Below, one piece after another: positions 52,345-62,807 of a DNA stretch of 64,000 nt (position 1 is its first letter; every line of letters begins with the position of its first letter). The notes under the pieces are model-generated. The model searched no databases. It was given only the letters and a program-made list of their open reading frames with translations, and was not told the origin of the DNA. The DNA comes from Maricaulis sp048270095 (GTDB lineage: Bacteria; Pseudomonadota; Alphaproteobacteria; Caulobacterales; Maricaulaceae), in the NCBI RefSeq assembly GCF_048270095.1, contig NZ_JBLWTL010000001.1, positions 124,001 to 188,000 of the forward strand. The letters are read 5' to 3'. The position numbers were made by a program, and so were the translations under genes.

Positions 52345-53193
52345 ATGACCGCTGAAATCTACACCCTCGACGCTGCTGCCCGCGATTTTGATCGCGTCTC
52401 GGCCGCCCTCGCCTTTCTCGGCGATCATTGGCAGGACCATCCCGATCTGGATGCCGCGGCCCGCGCTGCCGGCCTTTCGCCGCACCATTTCCAGCGGGTT
52501 TTCACGCGTTGGGTCGGGGTCAGTCCGAAGAAATTTGTGGGTGCCCTGGCGCACGGCGCTGCCCGCGCCGCGCTTGATGAGGGCGCCTGCGTGCTTGATG
52601 CGAGCTTCGAGGCCGGCCTGTCAGGGCCCGGACGGCTACATGATCTTTTCATCGCCCATGAAGCAGTGACGCCAGGTGAGGCGCGCCGCCGCGGGGCCGG
52701 GCTGGACTTTGTCTGGGGTGCCGCACCGACACCGTTTGGCGAAGCGGTGTTTCTGATTGCGCCGCGCGGCTTGTCGGCGCTGGCCTTTGCCGATCCGGAT
52801 CCGGAAGGCGGTTTCGCCGACCTGCAGGCGCGCTATCCCGCCGCGAATTATCGCCGCGATGATGATGTCGCGCGGCAATGGGCCGAGCGTGTATTTGCGT
52901 CCACGCCCGGCGAGCCGATCCCGCTGGCGCTTTACGGCACGCCCTGGCAGCGCCAGGTCTGGCGCGCCCTGCTCTCGATTCCGGCTGGCGCGACGACGAC
53001 CTATAAATCCATCGCTGATGCGGTCGGATCGGCCAAGGCCTCGCGCGCTGTCGGCGCTGCCGTCGGGGCCAATCCGGTCTCCTGGCTGATCCCCTGCCAC
53101 CGCGTGCTCGCCAGCAATGGTCTTCTGACCGGCTACCACTGGGGTGTAGACCGCAAGCGCGCCATGCTCGCCTATGAGGCAGCGAGGGGGTAA
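52345..53193 (+). CDS. AraC-HTH/methylguanine-DNA methyltransferase fusion (Ada-like)
   Basis: A 282-residue two-part protein. An AraC-type helix-turn-helix is at about 30-75 (DLDAAARAAGLSPHHFQRVFTRWVGVSPKKF), and a C-terminal O6-alkylguanine transferase domain carries YGTPWQRQVWRALLSIPAGATTTYKSIA and the acceptor cysteine in SWLIPCHRVLASNG. It lacks the N-terminal zinc/phosphotriester module of E. coli Ada, so phosphotriester-triggered activation is unlikely. It probably repairs alkylated guanine and may regulate repair genes; alkB lies 8.4 kb away in the window. Confidence 0.92.
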   Translation: MTAEIYTLDAAARDFDRVSAALAFLGDHWQDHPDLDAAARAAGLSPHHFQRVFTRWVGVSPKKFVGALAHGAARAALDEGACVLDASFEAGLSGPGRLHDLFIAHEAVTPGEARRRGAGLDFVWGAAPTPFGEAVFLIAPRGLSALAFADPDPEGGFADLQARYPAANYRRDDDVARQWAERVFASTPGEPIPLALYGTPWQRQVWRALLSIPAGATTTYKSIADAVGSAKASRAVGAAVGANPVSWLIPCHRVLASNGLLTGYHWGVDRKRAMLAYEAARG

Positions 53194-53202
53194 AAGAGGG
53201 TC

Positions 53203-53784
53203 ATGGACCTGACCCTGTTTATCGTTGCGCTGGTGATATTCACCGTCTCCGCCGCCTTGCTGTCGCGATGGCTGTCGGCGCGGATCAATCTGACCGCTGA
53301 TGCCCGCGCTGAATATGCCGAGCGTGTTCTCACCAAGCCCGGCACGATTGCCGGTGTCGAGGAGGCGGTCTTCGTGAAGCTCTATGTCGGAGCGCATGAG
53401 CCGCGCTGGGCACTCTATATGCCGATCGCCCTGCTGAGCGCGACCCTGGCCACGCCGCTGGCGGCAATTGCCCTGGTCGCCTTCTGGCCGGTCTTTACCT
53501 CAATGCTGGATGGCGGCCCCTGGTATGATGTCGGCTATTACCCGTGGATGTTCTACATGTTCTTCGGGTTTTGCGGCCTGTGGGCGCTGTGTGCTGCCAT
53601 TGTCGCGCGCATCCATCACGCCCGTTCGCCGGAAGCCTTCCAGCCAGCCCTGGCGCGCGCCCGCGGCGAACCGCTCGATGATGTCGTGATCAGGCGCGGT
53701 CGTCCGAAATGGGCCGTCAAGGCGCGGCCCAATCCGACGCCTGATCCGAAACCCGAAGCCAAGCCAGAAGCGGAGCTCGAATAA
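53203..53784 (+). CDS. Hypothetical membrane protein
   Basis: A 193-residue protein. It has an N-terminal membrane helix (about 3-22) and two more in the middle (about 70-98 and 115-140), with a cytosolic C-terminal tail ending in a proline/glutamate/alanine-rich stretch (PTPDPKPEAKPEAELE). No family is recognised. It starts 9 bp after the Ada-like gene and abuts the glyoxalase-like gene, so the three form an operon. Confidence 0.75.
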   Translation: MDLTLFIVALVIFTVSAALLSRWLSARINLTADARAEYAERVLTKPGTIAGVEEAVFVKLYVGAHEPRWALYMPIALLSATLATPLAAIALVAFWPVFTSMLDGGPWYDVGYYPWMFYMFFGFCGLWALCAAIVARIHHARSPEAFQPALARARGEPLDDVVIRRGRPKWAVKARPNPTPDPKPEAKPEAELE

Positions 53785-54243
53785 ATGGAATTCCTGCACA
53801 CCATGGTCCGCGTTTCCGACGTTGATGCCAGCCTGCGTTTTTATTGTGACGGGCTTGGCCTGAAGGAAATCAGCCGCTTCGACAGCGAGCCCGGCCGTTT
53901 CACCCTGATCTTCCTGGCGACGCCCGAAGACATTGCCCGCGCCGGCTATACAGGCGGGCCAATCCCGACCGGGCTGCCCTGCGTTGAGCTGACCCATAAC
54001 TGGGATCCGGAAACCTATGAGGGTGGCCGCAATTTTGGCCATCTCGCCTATCGTGTCGCCGACATCTACGCCACCTGCGCCCATCTCGATGCGATGGGCT
54101 ATCTCATCTGCCGCCCGCCGCGCGACGGCCATATGGCCTTTGTCCGCTCACCGGATCTGATCTCGGTTGAATTGCTGCAAAAGGGCGAAAGCCTGCCACC
54201 GCAAGAGCCCTGGGCCTCGATGGAAAATACCGGGAGCTGGTAG
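53785..54243 (+). CDS. Lactoylglutathione lyase-like glyoxalase I
   Basis: A 152-residue VOC protein. FLHTMVRVSDVDASLRFYCDGLGLKE and the later VELTHNWDPETYEGGRNFGHLAYRVADI match glyoxalase I, including histidine and glutamate metal ligands (H5, E67 region, H83, E132 region). It would convert the methylglyoxal-glutathione adduct to lactoylglutathione. It starts directly after the preceding stop codon. Confidence 0.88.
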   Translation: MEFLHTMVRVSDVDASLRFYCDGLGLKEISRFDSEPGRFTLIFLATPEDIARAGYTGGPIPTGLPCVELTHNWDPETYEGGRNFGHLAYRVADIYATCAHLDAMGYLICRPPRDGHMAFVRSPDLISVELLQKGESLPPQEPWASMENTGSW

Positions 54244-54253
54244 GGAGCGCGGC

Positions 54254-54934
54254 TCAGCCGGCCCGCTGCATATCCTCGAAACGTTTGCCGATTTCGTCTT
54301 CGAAGCTTTCGGCGAGGACGGTCACGCGTTCGATTCTGTCAGTGCGGAAGTGGCGAAAATCATTGCGCAACTCGCACCAGGCCGTCAGTAGCCAGATGCG
54401 GCCGAAACAGGTCAGTGCGAGCGGGCGAATGATGCGCGTTGTCGCTTCATCATTGAGCGAATTATAGCGGACCCGCAATTTGCGCCGGTTTGTGATCGCA
54501 TTGCGCACCGGCCCGAACGCTTCCGGACGCACCGTGTCGTCGAGGAAGGCTGCAAAGAGCGGCGCCGACTTCAGACGTTCGCGATGGGTGTCGGGCAGGG
54601 CGTGCTCGATCTTCGACAGGGCTTCATCGGCTGCCGAAGCGAGATCGCGATCGCCGGTGGCGCGCACAAAGCGGGCGCCCAGGGCGAGGGCGTCGAGCTG
54701 TTCATAGCTGAAGGTGATCGGCGGCAGGTCGAAGCCCGGCCGCAACACATAGCCGACACCGGCTTCGCCATCGATCGGCGCACCGGAACCGATCAGATGC
54801 GCAATGTCGCGATAAATGGTGCGCTCGGAGACATCAAACTTGCCCCCCATTTCCTGGGCCGTAACAGCACCCGGCGCGGCCTGACGCAGGGCCTGGATAA
54901 TGCGGATCAATCTTTCGGCGCGACGCACTGACAA
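54254..54934 (-). CDS. YafY-type HTH-WYL transcriptional regulator
   Basis: A 226-residue regulator. The N-terminal winged HTH of the DeoR/HTH_11 type (RAERLIRIIQALRQAAPGAVTAQEMGGKFDVSERTIYRDIAHLIGSG) is followed by a linker and a WYL domain (about 145-215: KLRVRYNSLNDEATTRIIRPLALTCFGRIWLLTAWCELRNDFRHFRTDRI). It is convergent with the glyoxalase gene, but the target is unknown. The dapB gene lies 307 bp upstream on the same strand. Confidence 0.92.
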   Translation of the reverse strand: MSVRRAERLIRIIQALRQAAPGAVTAQEMGGKFDVSERTIYRDIAHLIGSGAPIDGEAGVGYVLRPGFDLPPITFSYEQLDALALGARFVRATGDRDLASAADEALSKIEHALPDTHRERLKSAPLFAAFLDDTVRPEAFGPVRNAITNRRKLRVRYNSLNDEATTRIIRPLALTCFGRIWLLTAWCELRNDFRHFRTDRIERVTVLAESFEDEIGKRFEDMQRAG

Positions 54935-55156
54935 TCTCCTGACGCCAACGGGCAGAGTGGCAAGGTGTCAGGGTTCGACGGGCTGATCAAGCGTAGAATT
55001 GCCGGGATGGACGCGCTTGCGCGTTTGACCTGTCTGGTGACGTCAGGCTGACAAAAGGCAGGTCACGCCGCTATCGACCGGTGCAGGATTGGCGGCCAGT
55101 GGCGCGGCGCGAGACAGGCCGCGCTCATGACATCTCCCGACATTAAGCTCAAGGCT

Positions 55157-55197
55157 CCGAAATGACGCGTGAAATTCGCGCCCGGGCGTCATTTCGG
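55157..55197 (-). repeat. 12-bp perfect inverted repeat after dapB
   Basis: CCGAAATGACGC (55157-55168) and GCGTCATTTCGG (55186-55197) are perfect inverted arms with a 17-nt loop, about 45 bp after the dapB stop. No T tract follows, so a terminator role is uncertain; it could be a protein-binding site. Confidence 0.55.
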
Positions 55198-55219
55198 GCA
55201 TTCCTGAGCTGACCCGCCC

Positions 55220-55235
55220 TGTCCCACGTGAAACA
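55220..55235. other. parS-like site
   Basis: TGTCCCACGTGAAACA matches the canonical parS at 14 of 16 positions, with two T-to-C changes in the left arm. It lies directly after dapB, outside coding sequence and about 31 kb from the main parS cluster. Confidence 0.4.
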
Positions 55236-55241
55236 GCTTGC

Positions 55242-56069
55242 CTAAGCCTTAACGACATCCTGCATCGAATACAGGCCGGGTTCGCGGCCCGTACCAGCGT
55301 CACACATCCAGCGTGCGGCTGTGATTGCGCCGCGGGCGAAGACGCGCCGGTCATGCGTGCGGTGGCTGATGGAAATGTCCTCCATGTCGGACAGCAGGCG
55401 CACTTCATGCTCGCCAATAATGCCGCCGCCGCGCGAGACGGCATAGCCGATCGTGCCGGGCCGGCGTGGCCCGGTCACGCCTTCGCGGGCCCAGACGGCC
55501 ATTGCCTCATGATGGATACCGCGGCCGCGCGCGGCCGCATGCCCGAGCAAAAGCGCAGTACCCGAGGGCGCATCGGCCTTGAGCCGGTGATGGGTTTCCG
55601 AGATCTCGATATCCCAGTCCTTGGCCGGCAGGATGGCCGCCTGCTCGACCAGGGCCTCGATGACCGCGATGCCCAGGGAGAAATTGCCGGCGGCCAGCAA
55701 AGGGACGCGCTGGGCGGCGGTGGCCAGGCGTTCGGATTGTTCGGTCGTGAAGCCTGTCACCCCGGTCACCAGGCCACACTTTCGTTCCTGGACAGCCATG
55801 CGCTCGGCCACTGAGACGGTCATGGCGGGCAGGCTCGCATCAATGACGATATCGCTCAGTTCAAGCGCGTCCTCGAAGGGGACTGTGGTGCGGCAACCGG
55901 CTGTATCGCGATCCAGCATTTCGCCGACATCCTCGTCAAGATAGGCCGACTGGCTGCGAACGATGGCGCCCACCAGTTCCATATCCGGAGCATCGAGAAC
56001 GGCGGCGCAGATGGCGCGCCCCAGGCGGCCCGTCGGGCCCAGCACGGTGACTTTGGTGACTGATTTCAA
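55242..56069 (-). CDS. dapB: 4-hydroxy-tetrahydrodipicolinate reductase
   Basis: A 275-residue protein. VTVLGPTGRLGRAICAAVLDAPDMELVGAI is the NAD(P)-binding start, ISETHHRLKADAPSGTALLLG contains the catalytic histidine pair and K-x-D-x-P-S-G-T-A, and the C-terminal part is complete. It makes tetrahydrodipicolinate for lysine and diaminopimelate synthesis. Its start overlaps the end of the upstream membrane-protein gene by 4 bp. Confidence 0.97.
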   Translation of the reverse strand: MKSVTKVTVLGPTGRLGRAICAAVLDAPDMELVGAIVRSQSAYLDEDVGEMLDRDTAGCRTTVPFEDALELSDIVIDASLPAMTVSVAERMAVQERKCGLVTGVTGFTTEQSERLATAAQRVPLLAAGNFSLGIAVIEALVEQAAILPAKDWDIEISETHHRLKADAPSGTALLLGHAAARGRGIHHEAMAVWAREGVTGPRRPGTIGYAVSRGGGIIGEHEVRLLSDMEDISISHRTHDRRVFARGAITAARWMCDAGTGREPGLYSMQDVVKA

Positions 56070-57151
56070 AACACGCCTCCGGAAAGAATGCGATCAGCAA
56101 ACTTTTCAAACAGATAAGAGCCTAGAATCGGCAGGATGGGGATCAGGATATAGAGGCTGAAACGCAGCGTGACCGAGGTCGAGATCGGCCATTCCGGGCG
56201 GCGCTCGACCCAGACTTCGTAATCGGTCAGACCAGCCAGTGCCGAGGCCGCCGCATCATCGCCGGCAAAGGCCCGCTCGCGCGCCTGTGCCATGTGCCGG
56301 TGCACTTCGACCAGTTCGGTGGCTTTGGCCGCCTGTACCTTGCGCTGGATCGGACGAACCGCATTGGTCAGCGCCACCACCCCGCCCAGCGCTGCCAGGG
56401 CGATCGCCGGCACAGCGATCCAGGCCTGCCGGGGATCTGCGATGAAGAGCAGGAGCACGCCGGCCATCACCAGCCATGAACCCGCTGCGGCCAGCCCGAT
56501 ACGGCCGAAAATATCCAGATTTTCGAGATGATAGAGATCGATCACCGCATGGCGGTCGATCAGTTTTCGCATTTCCCGGCCTTCGCGGGCCAGGCTCAGT
56601 CCGGCCCGCAGGCCGACAGCATAGAGCCAGGGCGAAAAGACGAGGAACCACAGCCCGATTGACTGGACGTATTCGAGCGGCGTGACGGCTTCGGCATCGG
56701 TCATGATGATGTTGAAGATCAGCCCACCGATAAAACCGAAAATGGTCAATGCCCAGTAAGAGCGGCGCCAGGAGGCCGGGACGCCTTCGCACAGGGCATT
56801 CGCGGCGGCGCGGCCCTGTGGGTCCATGGCGGCGAGCAGGCTGGCCCGTTCCGTTTCCCAACGGCGGCGTCCGATCTGGGTCAGCGCGACCCCGGTTGTC
56901 AGGATCATGGACAGAACGAAACCGATCCAGCTGACTGTATTCAACTGCCAGGCCCCGGCAGCATTCACATAGCCCAGATGCGGCCGGCCGGTAATCTCGG
57001 CGATCAACGCGAAGGAGCCAAAGCTGACTGCGAAAACCGTCAGTGTGGTGCCCCAGAAACCCAAGGGCGACCAGCGATAGAGCGCGGTCTCGGCGGGGGT
57101 GAAGCGCTCGAGGTCCAGGACCTGCTCGGGTGTGGCATCGCTGTCGGTCAT
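56066..57151 (-). CDS. Hypothetical multi-pass membrane protein
   Basis: A 361-residue protein with about seven hydrophobic helices (for example GFWGTTLTVFAVSFGSFALIAEI, SYWALTIFGFIGGLIFNIIMT, AAAGSWLVMAGVLLLFIAD, SLYILIPILPILGSYLFEKFAD). Soluble loops lie between, one rich in charged residues (about 255-295). No family is recognised. The start is ATG 57151 (MTDSDATP). It overlaps dapB by 4 bp, so the two are co-translated. Confidence 0.75.
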   Translation of the reverse strand: MTDSDATPEQVLDLERFTPAETALYRWSPLGFWGTTLTVFAVSFGSFALIAEITGRPHLGYVNAAGAWQLNTVSWIGFVLSMILTTGVALTQIGRRRWETERASLLAAMDPQGRAAANALCEGVPASWRRSYWALTIFGFIGGLIFNIIMTDAEAVTPLEYVQSIGLWFLVFSPWLYAVGLRAGLSLAREGREMRKLIDRHAVIDLYHLENLDIFGRIGLAAAGSWLVMAGVLLLFIADPRQAWIAVPAIALAALGGVVALTNAVRPIQRKVQAAKATELVEVHRHMAQARERAFAGDDAAASALAGLTDYEVWVERRPEWPISTSVTLRFSLYILIPILPILGSYLFEKFADRILSGGVF

Positions 57152-57210
57152 GCCCGCCACATTAGGCTGCACCGGGCGCGCGTGTCACCTGCCCTTTGAG
57201 CGGGCCCTGG

Positions 57211-58386
57211 TCAGGCGTTCGGCCGTCCGTCATCCGTGGTGACGTCGCTCCAGAACTGCTTGACCTTGGTGAAGAAGCCATCGCTGTCGGGGTTGCAGCC
57301 CTCGCCGGAGAGCGAGCAGAATTCCTTCAGCAGCTCCTTCTGGCGTTCGCACAGATTGCGCGGGGTCTCGACAAAGAGCTCGATCACCATATCGCCGCGC
57401 GGTCCGCCACGCAGGCGGGGCATGCCCTTGCCGCGCAGGCGCATGCGCCGCCCGGTCTGGGCGCCGGCCGGGATTTTCAGTTCGGCCTTGCCGCCATCAA
57501 TGGTCGGCACTTCAATGGTGGCGCCCAGGGCAGCGGAGACCATGGAGGCCGGGGTGCGGCAATAGAGATTGGGTCCGTCGCGCTCGAACAATTCGTGCGG
57601 CTTGGCGGAGAGGAAGAGATAGAGGTCGCCGCGCGGGCCACCGCGCGCTCCGGCCTCGCCTTCACCGGCGAGGCGGATACGGGTGCCGTCCTCGACGCCA
57701 GCGGGGATATTGACGGTCAGGGTGCGGTTCTTGCGCACGCGGCCGACGCCGTCACAGTCCTGGCAGGGGGTTTTGACATATTGGCCGCGGCCACCACACT
57801 GCGGGCAGGTCTGTTCCATGGTGAACAGGCCCTGGGAGCGGCGGATGCGACCGGCGCCATGGCAGGTCGGGCATGATTCCAGATCAGTGCCTGGTTCATT
57901 GCCATGACCATCACAGCGCTCGCAATTCATTGCGGTCGGAACGGTGATGGTGGTTTCCTTGCCAGTGAAGGCGTCTTCAAGGCTGACTTCCATGTCGAAG
58001 CGCAGATCATTGCCGCGCGCCGGGCCGGTATGGCTGCCGCCACGGCGGCCACCACCACGCCCGAAGGCATCGCCGAACACTTGTTCGAAGATATCGGCAA
58101 ATTCCGCAGCACCGCCGGCGCCAAACGGGCCCTGGCCGCCATAGCCGCCGCCACCGCCCTGATCGAAGGCGGCGTGGCCCATGCGATCATAGGCGGCACG
58201 CTTGTCACCATCGGACAGAATGGCATACGCCTCGCCGACTTCCTTGAACTTGGCCTCGGCTGCGTCATCGCCCGGATTGCGATCCGGGTGAAACTCCATC
58301 GCCAGCTTCCGGTAAGCCAGTTTCAGGGTTTTTTCATCAGCCGTCTTGGCGACGCCAAGGATTTCGTAGAAGTCACGCTTGCTCAT
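57211..58386 (-). CDS. dnaJ: Chaperone DnaJ
   Basis: A 391-residue DnaJ. The J domain has HPD at about residues 33-35 (MEFHPDRNPGD). A glycine/phenylalanine-rich linker is followed by four zinc-binding repeats (CERCDGHGNEPG, CPTCHGAG, CPQCGGRG, CQDCDGVG) and the C-terminal client-binding domains. It stimulates DnaK. Its start codon overlaps the stop codon of the FkbM methyltransferase gene, which lies between it and dnaK. Confidence 0.98.
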   Translation of the reverse strand: MSKRDFYEILGVAKTADEKTLKLAYRKLAMEFHPDRNPGDDAAEAKFKEVGEAYAILSDGDKRAAYDRMGHAAFDQGGGGGYGGQGPFGAGGAAEFADIFEQVFGDAFGRGGGRRGGSHTGPARGNDLRFDMEVSLEDAFTGKETTITVPTAMNCERCDGHGNEPGTDLESCPTCHGAGRIRRSQGLFTMEQTCPQCGGRGQYVKTPCQDCDGVGRVRKNRTLTVNIPAGVEDGTRIRLAGEGEAGARGGPRGDLYLFLSAKPHELFERDGPNLYCRTPASMVSAALGATIEVPTIDGGKAELKIPAGAQTGRRMRLRGKGMPRLRGGPRGDMVIELFVETPRNLCERQKELLKEFCSLSGEGCNPDSDGFFTKVKQFWSDVTTDDGRPNA

Positions 58387-59249
58387 TAAATTTCACCCGG
58401 TTTCAGCACCAGCACCGCGTTCTGACGCATCTGCAAGGCCAATTCATATCCATTTCGCAGGCACAGGCCGGCCGCCCCCGCTGTGAGGCCGGCCACATGG
58501 CGGGTCTCGAGCAGGATCATGCGGGGCCATATGGTTCGGGGCGCGTCCCCGAAAAAGGCTTCGAGGACAATTTCCTCAAAGCCTTCAATGTCCATTTTCA
58601 TGATGTCGACATGGTCGACACCGGCTTCATGCAAGGCGGCGCGCAGCGGGCGCAGACGGATGCTGCTGCCTTCGCCGCCGGCCTCGATATGGACTTCGCC
58701 GCGATTATGGTCGGACTGGACCAGCACGGCTTCGCCTTCTTCGGCACCGAGCGCATAGGGCAGAACGGTAACATTGGCCGCATTCGAGGCCGCGAGATTG
58801 AATTCCAGCCGGCGCCGGTTTTCGACGTCCGGTTCGATCGCGACCGCCTTGACGCTTCGCCCGAGAGCCTGGCCGTCGGCCACCGCCGACAGCGTGTAGA
58901 AGCCGGCATTGGCTCCGGCATCGACGAAGACAAAATCTTTTCCCGCCGGTTTGGCGGCGATGCGCTCGCGAATGGCGGCGCGTTCAGCATTGTCCCAGGT
59001 TCGGGAACCGACGAAGACCCGTTTCTCACAGCGATTATCGCGCATGTGCAGGCGGGCGAACTGGCCCGGAAAGACCTCGACATCGGCGATGTCGCGACCG
59101 CCTGACATCAGCACGCGGCGGATGGCGGATTCGGCGCCGCGGCGCAGCCCGTCTGTCGGGAGCGACATCGCCAGCCGGCGCAGCCACTCCTCGCGGGAAG
59201 ACAGGGCAAAGGCGCCAAAAGGCGCGGTCATCGGATCGGGGTTCGACAT
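58386..59249 (-). CDS. FkbM-family SAM-dependent methyltransferase
   Basis: A 287-residue protein. KDFVFVDAGANAGFYTLSAVA is the SAM-binding motif and VDHVDIMKMDIEGFEEIVLEAF is the characteristic FkbM end. FkbM proteins methylate oxygen atoms on small molecules or glycans. I chose ATG 59249. The gene lies between dnaK (65 bp upstream) and dnaJ (stop-start overlap of one base). It therefore appears to be part of the chaperone operon, which is unusual. The substrate is unknown. Confidence 0.85.
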   Translation of the reverse strand: MSNPDPMTAPFGAFALSSREEWLRRLAMSLPTDGLRRGAESAIRRVLMSGGRDIADVEVFPGQFARLHMRDNRCEKRVFVGSRTWDNAERAAIRERIAAKPAGKDFVFVDAGANAGFYTLSAVADGQALGRSVKAVAIEPDVENRRRLEFNLAASNAANVTVLPYALGAEEGEAVLVQSDHNRGEVHIEAGGEGSSIRLRPLRAALHEAGVDHVDIMKMDIEGFEEIVLEAFFGDAPRTIWPRMILLETRHVAGLTAGAAGLCLRNGYELALQMRQNAVLVLKPGEI

Positions 59250-59314
59250 GATTACGCTCTCAAGTCCGGTGCGGGCCGGCACCGCTGACGCGGTGCCGGC
59301 CCGGATACCGTTTC

Positions 59315-61222
<1,908 letters not shown>

Positions 61223-61589
61223 AGATATATTCTCCGTTTTTCTCACAGCGGGACCGCCACGCGGACAGGGACCTTGAGACCAAGCGTCCATTACCCGGGT
61301 TGACTGCCCCCTTCGGGATCGTCGTTGAGTGTCCGGCGGAGCCGCCACCGGACGTGGTTCGTGTTCAGCGGGAATACCCCCGCTCTTGGTAGGCGATTTA
61401 GGGAGCGATCACGCCAAGCGCAAGTGCGCGTGCAGGATCAGTGCAGGCATTCGCAGATTCATGCCGACCCGGCCGGGGGCCTGGCACGGCCGGTGAGAAC
61501 GCCTTGCCCGCTTGAAGGAATTCGCGGGGCGGATCCGGCGTGCGCTTTCCGGGTGGCGGCGCGGCCCGGTCTGCGGCAGTTTCGCCTCC
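61223..61589. other. Divergent gap between dnaK and alkB
   Basis: These 367 bases hold no gene I can support. They contain two hairpins that would lie in the dnaK leader: AGCGGG/CCCGCT at 61367-61384 and GTCCGG/CCGGAC at 61331-61353. I see no CIRCE element and no convincing heat-shock sigma promoter. Confidence 0.5.
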
Positions 61590-62228
<639 letters not shown>

Positions 62229-62390
62229 GCCCGACCGGAACAAAATACCGGCCATGGGCGTTATTGCCATGATTTCGACAAGGGCGTGATATCGGCTGGC
62301 GCTTGCCGTCAGCATCCGGCCTTGAGAATGATGCGGGTAATTCACCATGGCAGGTCCGGTTCGGATTTGTCTCAACAGAAAGGCGACATC

Positions 62391-62738
62391 ATGTTGACCA
62401 AGATTGTCACGATTTCCCTGACCGCGCTGGCCCTGACGGCCTGTGGCGCGACCACTCAGGGTGCCATCTCCGGCGGGGCGATGGGTGCTGCAGCTGGCGC
62501 CATCATCGGCAATAATACCGGTTCGGGCGATGCCCGTACCGGTGCCATCATTGGCGGCGCGATCGGCGCTGCAGGCGGTGCCTATGCCGGTTGCCGCAGC
62601 GAAGGCACCTGTGCGTGGGACCAGAATAACCGCCACCAGTCGCGCCTCTATACCGACCAGCGCACCGGCGGCCAGTATTATCTCGACGACCGGGATGGCT
62701 GCTCCTACTGGCGCAATGGCCAGTTGCGCGGCTGCTAG
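62391..62738 (+). CDS. Glycine-zipper lipoprotein
   Basis: A 115-residue lipoprotein. MLTKIVTISLTALALTACG has a lipobox, then a glycine-zipper membrane segment (AISGGAMGAAAGAIIGNN...TGAIIGGAIGAAGGAYAG), and a short C-terminal part with three cysteines. Glycine-zipper lipoproteins associate with the outer membrane; the exact role is unknown. I chose ATG 62391 for the signal peptide. A strong terminator follows. Confidence 0.85.
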   Translation: MLTKIVTISLTALALTACGATTQGAISGGAMGAAAGAIIGNNTGSGDARTGAIIGGAIGAAGGAYAGCRSEGTCAWDQNNRHQSRLYTDQRTGGQYYLDDRDGCSYWRNGQLRGC

Positions 62739-62760
62739 ACGCGAACGCATGACATAAAGG

Positions 62761-62800
62761 GCCCGCCTCACCGATCATCGGTGGGGCGGGCTTTTTCTTG
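62761..62800 (+). terminator. Rho-independent terminator (bidirectional potential)
   Basis: GCCCGCCTCACCG (62761-62773) pairs with CGGTGGGGCGGGC (62779-62791) through one T-G wobble around a 5-nt loop, followed by TTTTTCTT. It ends the glycine-zipper gene transcript, between that gene and the convergent GltB-like gene. Confidence 0.92.
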
Positions 62801-62807
62801 CCCGAAA

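Larger units (their letters stand above)
54935..55241. other. Gap between YafY-type gene and dapB
   Basis: No gene is supported in these 307 bases. They contain a 12-bp inverted repeat (55157-55197) and a parS-like palindrome (55220-55235), both listed separately. Confidence 0.6.

Noticed and set aside
61223..61589. CIRCE element upstream of dnaK
   Set aside because: No TTAGCACTC-N9-GAGTGCTAA-like repeat is present.
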